Positions 34,553-46,830 of a stretch of 64,000 bases of DNA are shown piece after piece. The DNA is from Shinisaurus crocodilurus (taxonomy: Eukaryota; Chordata; Lepidosauria; Squamata; Shinisauridae). A model generated the notes under the pieces. That model was not told where the DNA came from. It searched no databases and saw nothing but the letters and a program-made list of their open reading frames with translations. The DNA is taken from NCBI GenBank assembly GCA_021292165.1, contig CM037876.1:203567200-203631199 (forward strand). The letters are read 5' to 3'. The translations under genes were made by a program, and so were the position numbers. The stretch's first letter is position 1. Every line of letters starts with the position of its first letter.

Positions 34553-34733
34553 CTTGCTGCCTTATGCTGAATCAGATCATTGTTTCATCTAGATCAGTAT
34601 CTTTTACACTGTCTGGCTGCGGCTCTCCAGGGTTTCAGAGAGGAGTCTTTCCCAGCCCTACCCAGAGATGCCAGGGATTGAACCTGGGACCTTTTTCATG
34701 CAGCACATATGTGCTACCACTGAGCTGCAGTCT
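34553..34733 (-). mobile_element. tRNA-headed SINE
   Basis: Minus strand: B-box GGTTCAATCCCTGGCATCTC, body with GGGCTGGGAAAGACTCCTCT and the 3' part ATCTAGATGAAACAATGATC. Same family as 12,672-12,858. Confidence 0.8.
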
Positions 34734-34904
34734 CTTAAGTGCATAGAAATGATTGTTTCTTGTTCAAATTGGAGAATAAATAAGTGTGGGGAGGAATTTT
34801 ACCAGTCTGAACTCAAGAAGAGCTGTTGCTGGTACAATTCTTTGTCATGGGAAGTGCAGGTGCATTATTGTGAGTAAAATCAGAACATGAGAAATTACTT
34901 GAAA

Positions 34905-35866
34905 AATGCTATTTATTTGCCCTTGCCAATTTATATCCCACCCTTTGGTCCCAAGGTGACTCACAAGACATAAATTAAAAACAATATATACCGGTAATCA
35001 AACAAACAAACAAACAACCAAACTAAGAGTCAGCAACCAATTGCTGACGCAGAAGGGAGAGAGGGAAGAATTGACCAAACCAAAAGTGCACTGAAACAAA
35101 ATTGTTTAACACCAACAAAGAGGGGTTAAACTTTGAGCCTCTAGGAATAGGTTAAACTTTGAGCCCCTAGGAATAGGCTGTTCCACAAACTGAGTGCCAC
35201 AAGTGAAAAGCCCCTGTCCATTGCCCCAACCAACCTACAATGGCCCACGGGATGCAAAACAAGGCCCGTGATGATAATCATGGTGGGCAGGCATGCTGAT
35301 GTGGGAAGAAGACAGTCCTTCATATACCTTAGTCCCAAACCATGTAGGGTTTTCTAGATAATAGCCAGCGCTTTGAATTATTATCAGAAACAAACTGGAA
35401 GCCAATGTAAATTGAACATATCAGAGTTATAGGATCCATACAAAACCCTAACAGCTGCATTTTATACCAGTTGGAGTTACCAAACTCTTTCCAGTGACAG
35501 ATCCACTCAGTAATCTAACCTGGATATGACCAAGACATGAGTGACAGTGGCAATATTTGCCTTTTCCAAGGAAGTATGCAGTTGGATCACCAACCTAATG
35601 TGCAAAGCTGCTCCTGCTAGTACCACAGCAGCTGGTTGATTATCCAGGACTAAAGCCAGGTCCAGGAGCACCCCCAAAACTGTGAGCATGATGCTTAAAA
35701 GAGAGTGCAACACTGTCCAGAACATGCTTTACACCTAATCCCAGATCGGTTCTCCTACACCCCAACATTCTCTGGATTTAGTCTCAGCTTGCTAGCCTAC
35801 AATCATCCTATCACTGTAATCAAGCATCAGTTTTAGGACCTCTACAACCTCCTTGGACTCAGGTGG

Positions 35867-35911
<45 letters not shown>

Positions 35912-36125
35912 GGGTGTCACCATGATGGCACCATGCTCCAAGCCTCTTCCAGTGGTTTCTTGTAGATGTTAAATAGCATAGGAGACAAGATGGAACCCTC
36001 CCTAGATAGGATCAGGGTCACATAAAATGGTGCCTCCCTAATCCCATCCCAGTTAGATGGCCCAGAAGAATACCATGGATAATGGCAGGCTCCAGACAAA
36101 TTATGTCCGGGCTTAGTAGCCAAAA
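34905..36125 (-). mobile_element. Long antisense L2-type LINE
   Basis: Minus strand holds the RT block G-S-I-L-S-P-M-L-F-N-I-Y at about 36,000-35,950, then T-V-T-H-V-L-V-I-S-R-L-D-Y at about 35,540-35,510, and the L-W-N-S-L block near 35,180. The 3' untranslated region runs down to 34,905. Frame breaks at several places. A (GA)n microsatellite (35,868-35,908) interrupts it. Confidence 0.8.
35868..35908. repeat. (GA)n microsatellite
   Basis: About 20 GA units, inside the antisense L2. Confidence 0.95.
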
Positions 36126-36574
36126 TTATCTGCTAGCCAGAGAGAATAGCATAAAAGTGCCTCTGAGCACATGCAAAGTGCCTTTCCCTTTCCACCATGC
36201 AAGTGCAGGCTGCCCCTCCCACAGAATTAAGGAGAAGGGCTAACAGCACAGTTCTCGTTGCTGCTCAGAGTTATTGGGTGTGTGCCAAATGGAGTAAATA
36301 AATACATTATTCCCCATAAGCCTGATTCCCATGCTGATCTCTTTTTGAAAATTAAACATTGTCATTGCTTCCCTGGCAAGTATGTTTCACAACTAGAGAA
36401 CACACACACCCTCCATAAAAATCCAGTCCTGGTTTTCCAAACTCCCATCCTGCAGGTCTACACAACTCTAACCCCCTAGGCAGGCACTCTGTTCTTCCTA
36501 CCCAGCACAACAAAAGGCTTCATTTGTGCTAGAGCCAAGCCCAGCAAGCATCTGCTTTGAAACGCAGGTTAAGA

Positions 36575-36627
36575 AGGCTAAATGGACAAGTTGTCCAACC
36601 TGGTATAAGGCAACTTCCTGTGTTCAC
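36575..36627 (+). mobile_element. tRNA-headed SINE 3' tail
   Basis: CTAAATGGACAAGTTGTCCA followed by GGTATAAGGCAACTTCCTGT is the 3' end of the 12,672 family. Confidence 0.55.
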
Positions 36628-38254
36628 TGTTAATTCTTCTGTAACCCTTTGCAGGTCACTTAGCTGAATGAGTTATTTCTAACCATATCCTTTCTAATCC
36701 AAAAGGTTCAGGGCAGGTAAAATATAAAATGCCAAGTAAATTAAAAGAATCCTGGCCATTCATGTGGCAACATACAAAGTGGGGGAATGAAAATACTGTT
36801 GCTTGTCTTTACGGATTATAATGTGACCTGCCACAAATTGTTGTTGTGTGTCCTCCTCACCCCTGTGATTTCACAATCACGGTATTTTCTTTGGGAGCTG
36901 GGCAACTCCCAGAGAGGGAAAATTCAAACTGACCAATCAATGGACTGGGAGGACCTGGTCATGCATCCGCCAGGTGATTTCTCAGTTCATGGAGAGGAGA
37001 AGCCAAATGGCAACTGGTCTCTCAACTAAGCTGATGGAGTGGATCTACTCTCCCATCTTTTCCTCTGCTGCATCTAGGTGGAATCTCTGCTGTTGATAGA
37101 GATTGCAAGACTCTCATTGATTTCAAAGGGCTTTGAGTAGAAGAATTCCTCAATAAATTATGCCCTCCTTCTTTACTGCTCTGCAGGTACTCCCATATAC
37201 TCCATTTTTTTCCTTAAATGTTTTGAGGGTGGTTTTTTTAATTATTTGACTAATAGACCATAAGCTGAGGACCATTATTGTGTTATTTTACTCCACCAAC
37301 TAGTTAGTACTTTATATCTGTGGAATTATGTAGCAAATAAACCCACTGACCTTGGGTTAAAATTCTCTGCAAGATCTCAAGTGGAATTGTTGTTTGTGGT
37401 CAGGATGTATTTAAATACATGGACCCCAAAACAATTTTACAGCCTGCCAGTTTGATTTGCCTATGCTGTGGTTGTTTAATTTGTGGCCAAAAGGACTCAA
37501 AATGACTGGAACAGATCCACAAAGTATTCAAATAATTATTAGAGGCATTGTGTGTAAAATGCAGGGTAGATGGTGAAAGAATGTGTTTAGCATGCGTACA
37601 TGCATATTCTCTTTCTCTTTTTCTCCCCCCCCCAACCCTTGGGTACAATCCAGCCAAAGTTAAAATGATGTGAGAATGTGGGTTTGTGTTGCCTTGTCAG
37701 TGCTGTCACACATACACTTAAGGTCTCTCTGCTTCACATGTTTCTGTGATGTGTAACCTAAATTCAGGGAGCGTGGGGAGGAAGCAGCTGTGATAACATG
37801 TTGTCATTGCCTTTACTAACAGAACACGATGCTTCCTATCTTTCCCCATCCGCATATGGGGGAAGTGGTGCAGATAGGGCCCTGGGATTGGTTACAATCT
37901 AGAGAAATCACAAAGCAGATGGATATTGAGCAGATAAGCATTAATCTGCCCTGGGAGAGGATTAATCAGGTGAAAGATGGCTCTGTGTGTGTACGCATGG
38001 TGTGTGGGGGAGGAGATGGTGGGCAGCTGGTTCTCCTGTCATCACTTCAGGTCCTGATTTTCTAGTCCTTGTTTTTGTACCGTGATGTGAAAGAAGTCTG
38101 CTGACAGTTTAGTCATCTAATTTCCATTGACCATCAAACGTCTGACAAAGACAAAAGTATGATACATTTTACACAGATTCCTATTTATTCTGCTTGTAAA
38201 ATGTTTAAAGAAACTCTGTGTTCACACTCCACTTTCACCGAACCAAGCACTCTA

Positions 38255-38297
<43 letters not shown>

Positions 38298-38940
38298 GTC
38301 CTTGTTGATCTTACCTAGTTTTGCATTGGTTTGCAAGTCTGTGTTTTTGCTCATCCGAACAAACACAGCCATTGTGCTGTAGTGGTACTCAGCACATCTA
38401 AACCACATTTTATCTATGTCCCTACATTTGCTGGCATTAATTAATTAACATCCCTATAATTTACGGTAGTTAGAGCAGTTATTTCTAAATGGTTACTGAA
38501 TATCCTCGTTCACATGTGCACACGAACTCACATGTGTATACATTTACCCAACGAGCCTGCAACTGTAGAGATCTTCTGCAAAGGCATGGTGTGCACAGGG
38601 TAGATCTTACACTGTACTTCAACAAAATGGGGAAATTAGCTCAAGAACACTGTCAGTTGAAACACAGAGGCTTTATTTTACCATAAACGCTTACAAAAAG
38701 AAAAGGACTGATTAGTACACCAGCCCACTAGCACTGGACCACTAGCACTGGACTGGCAGACTATTCCTAATAATAGTGATAGAGCAAGAAGAGACGGAGG
38801 TGCGGTGTTGTAGTTCACCAAATAAGGAACAGAGCAGGGAGGGGCCCAGGAAAATGGTGAATCAGGTCTTGGAGGGCTACATGCAACAGGACCAAAGGAG
38901 ACCATGCGGAGTGCCCAGATGGTGATCTAACCTGCTGATC
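36628..38940. other. No recognisable gene; TG microsatellite
   Basis: An (AT)n(GT)n run at 38,254-38,295. Other short frames have no recognisable domain. Confidence 0.4.
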
Positions 38941-39350
38941 TATCTTCAGATTAGGACACTTCACGATTGGGTCATCTTTCCTGCTAAGGCTTAGAGATTG
39001 GCCAATTTAAAGTTACCCTTTTAGGTTGCTTGACCAAGGAGGTCAGGAAGGCATTTGCATTTCGCTGAAGTTCCCATATTTTGGATACTGCAGAAGGGTA
39101 ACCCAACTGATTAAGTTACAGCAGAGTATACATAGGTCAGTAAACTGCAATTACAATAAAAACAGGTAGCCTAGCATACTACCATCAGGATTCTCTTGCT
39201 CCTAGCTACCATGGGACACTTGTCTAATATGTCTTTTGTATGGGCAAGGTGCCAGGGTGATGCTGACTCAAATACAAAATACATATGTATAAGCCATCAT
39301 GGTTGAGCTTCTCAGTAACAAATCACAGTGGCCTCAGTCCAGAGAAAGTT
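38941..39350 (+). repeat. Diverged duplicate, copy 1
   Basis: Shares order and words with 40,140-40,510: GATTGGCCAATTTAAAGTTACCC versus GATTGGCCAGTTCAAGTTACCC, then AGGCATTTGCAT/AGGCATCTGTAT, TTCCCATATTTTG/TTCCCATTCTTTG, ACCATCAGGATT/TTCCATCAGGAAC and CTTCTCAGTAACA. Nature unknown. Confidence 0.55.
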
Positions 39351-39417
39351 AGTAGGTACATCTAACCTCTGCTGAAATAAGTGGGGCTTGCTTAGACACA
39401 TCTATGTTTATCAAGAT

Positions 39418-39807
39418 CAGGGGTGGGGAAACTTTTTTCTTTCTTTCTTGAGGACCACAGTCCCGCTGGCTCAGCTTGTCCAAGTGTGGAAAGCTAAGCA
39501 GGGTCAGGCCTGGTGATTACTTGGATGGGAGACCCCTCCTCTGGTTTCCTGCATTGAGCAGGGGGTTGGACTCGATAGCCTTGTAGGCTCCTTCCAACTC
39601 TATGAGATCTATGAAATCTATATGCCAGCAGTGGGTGGGACTAAAGCAAACAGAGCCATCCCTTCGCTCTCTGCCACCCTCTTTTCTCTCTCTCCCTCAC
39701 TCTTCCTCCCTGCTGGGTGGGGGAACAAATCGCTCTTGCCGGAGAACTGAACTGACCTTTTGCAGAGAGCTTTTCAAATTAGGCCAAGGGCCAGTTGCCC
39801 ACCCCTG
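39418..39807. mobile_element. hAT-type MITE carrying a nested SINE
   Basis: Ends CAGGGGTGGGGAA and TTGCCCACCCCTG. The 8-base flanks ATCAAGAT (39,410-39,417) and ATCTAGAT (39,808-39,815) differ at one base, fitting a hAT target duplication. The 5S SINE at 39,463-39,625 lies inside it. Confidence 0.8.
39463..39625 (+). mobile_element. 5S-rRNA-headed SINE, copy C
   Basis: Starts inside the head (GCTGGCTCAGCTTGTCC), keeps AAGCTAAGCAGGGTCAGGCC and TACTTGGATGGGAGACC, and ends TCTATGAGATCTATGAAATC. Younger than its hAT host. Confidence 0.9.
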
Positions 39808-40000
39808 ATCTAGATTATGCATATTGTGGTGTATGTGTATATAGGGAGTACACACCTGTACATGCTGGAAGATTAAGATGCGCTGTCAGAGAAGTAGAGC
39901 AGACGCTGGCCTGGGATAATCTATATCCAGTATCAACCTGGCTGGAGCTAAGCCAAGCTGTGTCATGAGCTTAACATGCTAAATGCCACTTCTCAGTGTT

Positions 40001-40066
40001 TACCATCAGGCTACCCATGTCTTTGATCAGGTTTACCGAAAGGCTACCCATGTCTTTGATCACATG
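40001..40066. repeat. Two-unit tandem repeat
   Basis: AGGCTACCCATGTCTTTGAT occurs twice, about 33 bases apart. Confidence 0.8.
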
Positions 40067-40139
40067 TAATTGTAATTAGGCATTATAAAACCCTTGCTTC
40101 CAAGGGACAGTCACGTGATGCTACAACCTAATGGTCTAT

Positions 40140-40510
40140 CTGAATATGAGGATTCTTCAGGATTGGCCAGTTCAAGTTACCCTTAAAGTGGTTTCACTGT
40201 GGTGGTGACTTGGTAGTTAGGCAGGCATCTGTATGTGTCTGGAATTCCCATTCTTTGCATACACACATAGGGGCAACTCCTGTTAAAGTCAGTTACAAAG
40301 TCAGTTAAAAAACATGTACCTCATGACCTTCAAGCTTATTAGGTGCTAGTAGCTCACACATTTCCATCAGGAACCTTTTGCACCTGGCTGTCTCCAAGCC
40401 TTTTGTTCAAACAGCCTACCAGAATAGAACAATCAAGATACTTTAAACAAGGTGTAAAAGCCAGCATGCCTGACCTTCTCAGTAACATTAGGTTGCAGCC
40501 CCAGGTGTGC
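40140..40510 (+). repeat. Diverged duplicate, copy 2
   Basis: Partner of 38,941-39,350, in the same orientation about 1.2 kb away. See that entry for the shared words. Confidence 0.55.
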
Positions 40511-41669
40511 AGGTCAAAACCCAGTCTTTGCGGCAGCATATTTGTGGCTGCCTTTTGTATAATTTCTATCTGATTGTCATTGTGTGTCCCTTCTATTCAT
40601 TTTCTACGCTATTCAATGACCTGCATATGTTTAGAATGTTGGGTGCTGTACTTTATTACAGAATGTGTTGAGTTGTAGTTGCTTTTTTGCTGTGTCAGTA
40701 GAGCTAGAATCTCTAGCAGTGTCTGTCACAGACTGGGAGATTTCAAGAGCACTGGAGCTGCCTATATTGGAGCAGGCTGTGTTTTTCTGTACTGCTTGGG
40801 GCCTTAGCTCTGGCTGCCCTATTTTGACATCCCTTGTGAGATGAGCAGGACGCTTTCACTCTGTAATTGCATGCCATGGGCCAGATTTTCAAAGAGGCCA
40901 GAGAATGACCTCTCCCTTTATGCACTGAATATTCTTTTTTGAGTATTCTGATTAATCTGATGAATAAGCCATACAGAATTCAGTTATGAACTATGTCCTT
41001 GCAAGGAAAATTTTAAAAATAAAAATGCATAGGATTTCATAGCAGGCATATAATTTATCAGTTTATATATGTCCTTTGAGTTGGCTTCTATGTGGACACA
41101 TTATTGTAGTCTTTATGAATATCCATTGTAAGAAATTGTACATCCAAGATTATATATTTCCGATGTCAGGATCATTATCCTGTGTAACAATAAAGATTAT
41201 TGTTGACATATAAGAGCAAGAGAATAAGAGACTAAAGCATGACATCTCCTTATTTTATAATGAGTATGTTCACTCCCACGATGCTGTGAATATCTTTCAT
41301 CTCCGTTTGGTATGTGTAGGTCACAGTTAACTGGGTCCACAGTGTCTCACAATAAGAAATAACAGAAAGCCTTTTAAATGTTAGTGTACCTTTGGAAGAT
41401 CTCCTAGTGGTACTTCACTTTCCTCACTGTCCTCTGGGCTCTTGATTCTCATAATGTTTCACCTCTCTCCTATCCTACTTCTTTTGATGTCATTGGCTTA
41501 GCAGATTTAATGTTACAGGCTTTGGTAGACTGAGTTGTCACACGCCCTCTGGCTGCCATTGTGACATCAGTTGGCCCTGATCTCACAAAGGGGAAGGGCA
41601 GTCTATAGCCAGGGAGCTATTACTGTAATGTATTATATGTGGGCTGTCCTTGAAGATGACCCAGGTGAC
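40511..41669. other. No recognisable gene
   Basis: AT-rich DNA; no domain or repeat recognised. Confidence 0.4.
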
Positions 41670-42215
41670 TCTTCACCCAGTGCAGAATGTGGCAGCCAGG
41701 ATTGTAACTGAAACAGCTGTGGAATCATATTACACAAATTCTAAAAGAGCTGCAATGGCTGCCTATTCACTTGAGCCCAATTCAAGGTGCTGGTGCTTAC
41801 TTTTAAAGCCCTAAATGGCTTGGGACCCAAATATCTGAAGGATCACCTCTCCCTGTATCAGCTTCCTCTTAAGATCTTTAGGGCAGGCTCTTCTCCAAGT
41901 ACTGTTGGTACATTATATGACAACAAGGCAGAGAGTCGTATCTGTGATGGTCCTGATTGTGGAACAGCCTCTCCATGGAGGTGTGACTAGTGCCAACATT
42001 GTATTCTATTTGTTTGCCCAGGCATTTTAAGCTGGTTTATTAAGCAGTCTTTGATGTGAGCCGCCTATTTTATGTATTTCATGCCTTTTTATTGCTGTAG
42101 TTGGTTGTCTTATTGTTTTTATTGTATATCATGTTAGGTTTTTTTAAAATTACACTTTCTATAACACCTTGGTATTGTAAAATGAAAGGCAGTATAAAGA
42201 TATTTTTAATAAATA
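41670..42215 (+). mobile_element. L2-type LINE 3' end
   Basis: Blocks in order: Q-N-V-A-A-R-I, then F-K-V-L-V-L-T-F-K-A-L-N-G-L-G-P-K-Y-L, then an eroded C-terminus, and a 3' tail ending AAAGGCAGTATAAAGATATT and AATAAATAGATG. Frame breaks show it is dead. Confidence 0.8.
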
Positions 42216-42265
42216 GATGAACTCTGGACAACCTTAGAATTTGAATTCCATCAACAGCTTCTATT

Positions 42266-42352
42266 AAATAAAGACTGCAATCCTATACACTGGTCCCATT
42301 CAACTTTTATGTGATTTACTTCCCAGTAGATGCACATAGGATTGCACTGTAA
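42266..42352. repeat. CAATCCTATGCAT-family repeat
   Basis: CTGCAATCCTATACACTGGT to CACATAGGATTGCACTGTAA. Confidence 0.7.
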
Positions 42353-42619
42353 ACCATATAAGTATCTGCCCACATGCCTTTGGCTTTCAAATAATATCTT
42401 GTTAGTAATGATTGCTTAAGTCGTTGTAGAAACTTTCATGGAAACACAGGCAACAATTGCTGCTTGTGTGCAGGATTTGACCAGCTTCGGTTCATACAAA
42501 GGCATAAGTTTTTAAATAGAAAATTTTCTTGGTCAGGGAATTCTACATGCTTTGAGTGCTCAGATATTTATAATGATGCCACTGTCTACTTAAAGTGAGT
42601 AAACACAATTGCATGGATA

Positions 42620-43049
42620 AACTTGCACTTTATTTTTTTTAATTGTTTTTTAATTAATTTTTTAACATTTATATAACAACCAAGCAATAAACAAAATATC
42701 CAATCTATTACAGAGATTGCAATAAACCAGAATAAAATAAATCCCCCCCCCAAGTGAGAATTTCAAAGGAACAAATCCAGCTGGGTGCCTTTTCCAAAGT
42801 CTTTTTCATCCACAAAGTAGTCAATTTTGTGATAGGTAAGTATTTGAGGTATGATCAACTGATGTTAGGTAAATTGTCCTTGTTCTATTGTAGTTTCTTC
42901 TTCAGTCATTCTGTTGTGTCTTATGTAAGTTTATTGCATCCACATGTGCTGGAAGGCTTGAGGTATTTTTGTTGTAGATGTTCTGTATGAGAATTGGACA
43001 AAAGGCCACCATTCTGCTTCAAAAGAGTTTGTTTATGAACTTGCACTTT
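42620..43049 (-). mobile_element. 5'-truncated LINE tail with 12-bp target duplication
   Basis: AACTTGCACTTT at 42,620-42,631 is repeated exactly at 43,038-43,049. The insert starts with a T-rich stretch (A-rich tail on the minus strand). The first about 140 bases are the near-exact inverse of the insert at 59,224-59,366, so both come from one LINE family. Clade not certain; target duplication style fits L1. Confidence 0.82.
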
Positions 43050-43177
43050 CTGTAGCTGAGAATTAACTATTTTCCTTTCTACCTGATGTTTTATCTCAAA
43101 AGGTTGTGTATTCATGTGGTGGAGCTGTAATGTTGTGGTAGGCATTTTGGAAACATACATTTGGCTAAATACAGATA

Positions 43178-43427
43178 CAGTAATACCTTGGATTGCAAGT
43201 AACTTGGTTTGAGAGCGTTTTGCAAGACAAGCAAATTTTTAAATATTTATTTAAATTTTTTTGACTTGATATACAAGCGACGTCTTGCAATACAAGTACT
43301 GTAGTACGACTTAAATTAAAAATCCCTGTACAAATTTTTTTTGGGGGATTTCGTTTTGATATAAGAGTGTTTTGGATTACAAGCACGTTTCCGGAACGAA
43401 TTATGCTCTCAATCCAAGGCATGACTG
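43178..43427 (+). mobile_element. Tc1/mariner-type MITE, copy 2
   Basis: 250 bases, ends CAGTAATACCTTGGATTGCA and ...TCAATCCAAGGCATGACTG, flanked by TA on both sides (43,176-43,177 and 43,428-43,429). The best-preserved copy. Body about 95% like copy 1 in inverse orientation by eye. Confidence 0.88.
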
Positions 43428-43429
43428 TA

Positions 43430-44572
43430 TGCTTATACCTTATTATTTAATTTACCTGATAACTTTCATTTATCAGGTAAATTAAATTCATTTCCTTTTG
43501 TTGTACCATGTATTTCATCTCAAGACTGAACATTATCTCTTTGTTAATTTATGTTGATCAATTGTTTTACTCTGTATTCATTTTCCCTTTGTATCCTGTT
43601 GTAAAAGTCAATATAAAGAATAACCTAAAAGAAAAGAAAGATACACTGTTCTCAACACCAATAGATGGCCAGGTCAGTAAAATATAATATTTTATCTATT
43701 TTGTCTCTTCATGTTTATCTGGCAAAATTCAGACAAAGTTCATTTTGTTTCTTTCTATTAATTCCTTTGCAGCTAGGCCAAAACCAAATGAAGTCAATTC
43801 ACCAAATCCATTCCTAGGTGGTGAACTTAGAATAGCCGTTTCAGGGGAAAGCAGGCTTTTGATGGTAGCAGGGCTTCCCCTTTTCTTACCCCCCCTTTTT
43901 TGTTTACAGTTTAGTGGATATGCTAGTGTCATTCCCAGGGCCACTCTGGGAAAGAAGGAGGGTGGCAGCAGCCCAGAGATATGTGCTGCTTCCATACTGC
44001 CAAAGCTGCCAGCACAACCAGCAACTTGTAAAGTCTGGGGAGTGGAAGCCCTACTGCCACCATGGCAAGCTTTGCCCCTCCCCTCCCCCATGGGATGGCC
44101 CTTTTTAGCTCCATTTCAGGGTTCATCTGAAATGCCTTCTCAAAATTGTGCGAACCCTAAAAGGAGGCAAAAGGGGCCAGACCTAGTCGCCGCACAGCTC
44201 ATAATATGTTCTTCATATTATCACATACTGTTTCAGCTAGCAAAAGCAAACGTGGGCTTAGTGTTTTCTATGTTATCCAACCATTAACATGCAGAAGGAT
44301 TCAGATAAAAGGATTCAGATAAAATATTGAGTCATCTGCAGGTTCTCCCAACCCCCGCATGCACACTTGATGGAGTGAAAAGGTTAATATAGTGAGTCAC
44401 CTATAGTTCTTTTTTCAATTTGTCTGGGTGTTGTTTGGGTATGGGTTTTGATTTAACTCGTGATCTTTGGTTTTGATGCATTATTATTCTTACCAGTTTT
44501 CTGTAAGAGGAGCATGGTGACAGTGATTGTATCTGAAAAAGATACATTTCCCTTTCTTCATGTAGCTTTTGG
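43430..44572. other. No recognisable gene
   Basis: A 180-codon plus-strand frame (43,745-44,287) overlaps a 120-codon minus-strand frame; neither has a known domain. A small hairpin ATTTACCTGATAACTTTC/ATTTATCAGGTAAAT lies at 43,449-43,484. Confidence 0.45.
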
Positions 44573-44829
44573 GCAGTATCCAGTGGTGTCATTCCACAAA
44601 CTCAAATTAGCACTAGCGTAGCTCTGCCAAATCTTTCAGTTGTGCAAGCAATTGCCCATTATACTTACACAATCCATTGTGCAAGCTGTTGCACAACGGG
44701 TTGCACAAGTGTAATGCGCTTGCATAAACATAACTTTAGTTGGATTTGCCTCTTGCGCATGGTTTGGAACCTAGTTTCCGCTAGTGCAACATCATTTGCG
44801 CTAACGGAATGACACAGTTGGATGCTGCT
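44573..44829. mobile_element. TIR element with GCAGTATCCAGTGGTGTCATTCC ends
   Basis: Left GCAGTATCCAGTGGTGTCAT and right ...ATGACACAGTTGGATGCTGC are inverted repeats, followed inward by GCACTAGCG versus CGCTAACGG. The centre holds several TTGTGCAAGC/GCTTGCAC-type inverted words. Non-coding. Confidence 0.7.
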
Positions 44830-45750
44830 CGCTGAGTGTCCGAATGTTCTTTTACAGGTTTCCTGTGGTCAAACAGTTTGCTGTAGTTTGAAGTGACACA
44901 TGAGTTGGAGAAATAAATGCTTCTGAGACATCAGGTTATTAAAACTAAGGGGTCATGCTGGGAAAATAAATTGCCACCAGCATGTATTCAAGTAGAAATA
45001 TTTGTTAACTTGCCTACAGCTATGGATTTTCTCCCCTTTTACAAATGAGAGATACTTGCATTTCTCTTTTACTGTGATCAGCTTTTTATTTTTGTTGGCA
45101 ATTCAGAGAACAATGCTTCTTCCTCTCTAGTTTTGACCTCTTGCCCATAGGAGCAGCCATTTATGCCTCTTTTCTGTACGTAGAGTCCAATATGAACTAA
45201 TATTAGCCAGTAAGTCCAGGAAATAGGAAGGAGTAGAGAAAAGGGGTTCTCGCACAAAGAAATGTTAACAGGTATCAGGTTTACAATAAAATCTTGAAAA
45301 TTCACCACAGCAGCCACCTATTGAAGAGCTTTACCCAAATCATGCTGACAAGAAAAGAGACCTGCGGTAGCCTTAGATCAGCTCGAAAATGGCTCTTTTC
45401 TGTCCTTTAAGGTGGCTCTTCAGGCATATAGAGCCACTCTAAAATAAGGTCATGCTTTCTCAGGGGATTGAAAGGGGACTCAAGGATGCAGAAGTATGCA
45501 AGTTTGTAAATTAAAAACAACCTGAGACGGACCTATGAGCTTCCAGAACATATGTCAATGGCACTTGAGCCTATAGAGCTAAGAAATTTAGAGTAATACA
45601 CCCCATTGTCTGGAGATGGCACTTTCAAGGTTCACACTGAACACCAGAAATAAGAACTCCTTTTTTTCCTGCTACCTTGTTAGGTGGAGGGGACATATAC
45701 CATTGCCCAGTCACAGCTGTATGAAATCCCTGAATTTCTCCATTATTTTA
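44830..45750. other. No recognisable gene
   Basis: No domain or repeat recognised. Confidence 0.4.
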
Positions 45751-45752
45751 TA

Positions 45753-45984
45753 CAGGCAGTTCCCGGGTTACGTACATCCTGACTTACGGACAACTCATAC
45801 TTATGAACGGACCGCCATATATGTAAAAATCTGAGTGAAATGCAGTGGTTCATACTTACAAATGCACACACTATACTTTGTAACACTTTGAAAACGTCGT
45901 GCGGCTTCTGTTCCAACCTACGTACACATTCGACTTAAAGACAGACTTACAAATGGATCTCGTTCGTAACCTGGGGACTGCCTG
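45753..45984. mobile_element. Tc1/mariner-type MITE with CAGGCAGTTCCC ends
   Basis: Ends CAGGCAGTTCCCGGGTTACG and CGTAACCTGGGGACTGCCTG, flanked by TA (45,751-45,752 and 45,985-45,986). 232 bases, non-coding. Different family from 43,178. Confidence 0.88.
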
Positions 45985-45986
45985 TA

Positions 45987-46654
45987 TTGGAAGCTCTTAC
46001 TTCTGCTTTGGGGAAACAAAAAAAGGGGGGAGGGGGCTAAATAACCATAAGTCAGGCAGACTGTGTGAAACTACTAACTAAGTCTACAATTGAGAACAGT
46101 GGAAACAGAATTTTGAGACATGAAACATTAGTGTGGGTATGTGGGGGCAGGGGAACAAATGAATGGACCTACTGAAGCTACTCATAGTAAGTATCCTGGA
46201 GGGAGGAATTAGGGTTCGGGAAGATGCATGCCATGCGGTTAAAAGACCCTCCTCCCTGCACTATTCAGGGATGTTTCTGAAGGGAGAAAAAGGAAAAGGA
46301 CATGTTTCACATTTCCCTCTATTCCCCCTCCCACAACTACCGTACATAGCAACAAACTGCTCAGGTTTCGGGCTGTCAGCCACCCTAACCTGAGCTCTCT
46401 GGTACTACATATTATAGCATGGAAAGTCTTTCCTATACTTTCTATCTCAGCATGGAAAGTCTTTCATGGTGGGGAGCGGGGAAGGATTTCCCCCATCTTG
46501 AAACATCCTCCTCCCCACTCCCTCAAGAGAGAGCTGGACCAGACTATAAGAGCCCAGTCCCAGGCTAACTGGTGTTCTGAACAGAAGCACTTTTCTTGAG
46601 GGTGGGCTAGGGATATACTGCAACATTTTTGTTGAAGGGCCTCACTTTTTACTT
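45987..46654. other. No recognisable gene
   Basis: Contains AGCATGGAAAGTCTTTCCTA and AGCATGGAAAGTCTTTCATG, a short tandem near 46,418-46,470. Confidence 0.4.
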
Positions 46655-46830
46655 CTGAATCTTAAATTTTTTCATTATGTTTTGCCTCCTTGTCCATTTC
46701 ACAAATGCTAGTAGTAACCAATTATTTCTTTGTTGAAGGTTCATAAACAATGTATCCCGCCTTGAGAGGGTTTACCCTTAAAGGCAGCCTAAAAATAATT
46801 TTAAACAAACAAACAATAGGCTATTCAGCA
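46655..46830 (+). mobile_element. LINE 3' tail (L2-like)
   Basis: AACAATGTATCCCGCCTTGA and GCAGCCTAAAAATAATTTTA followed by AAACAAACAAAC is the 3' untranslated pattern also seen at 3,800-3,870. Confidence 0.6.

Noticed and set aside
43745..44287. 180-codon open frame as a host exon
   Set aside because: Overlaps long frames on the opposite strand, has no domain and no clear splice sites.
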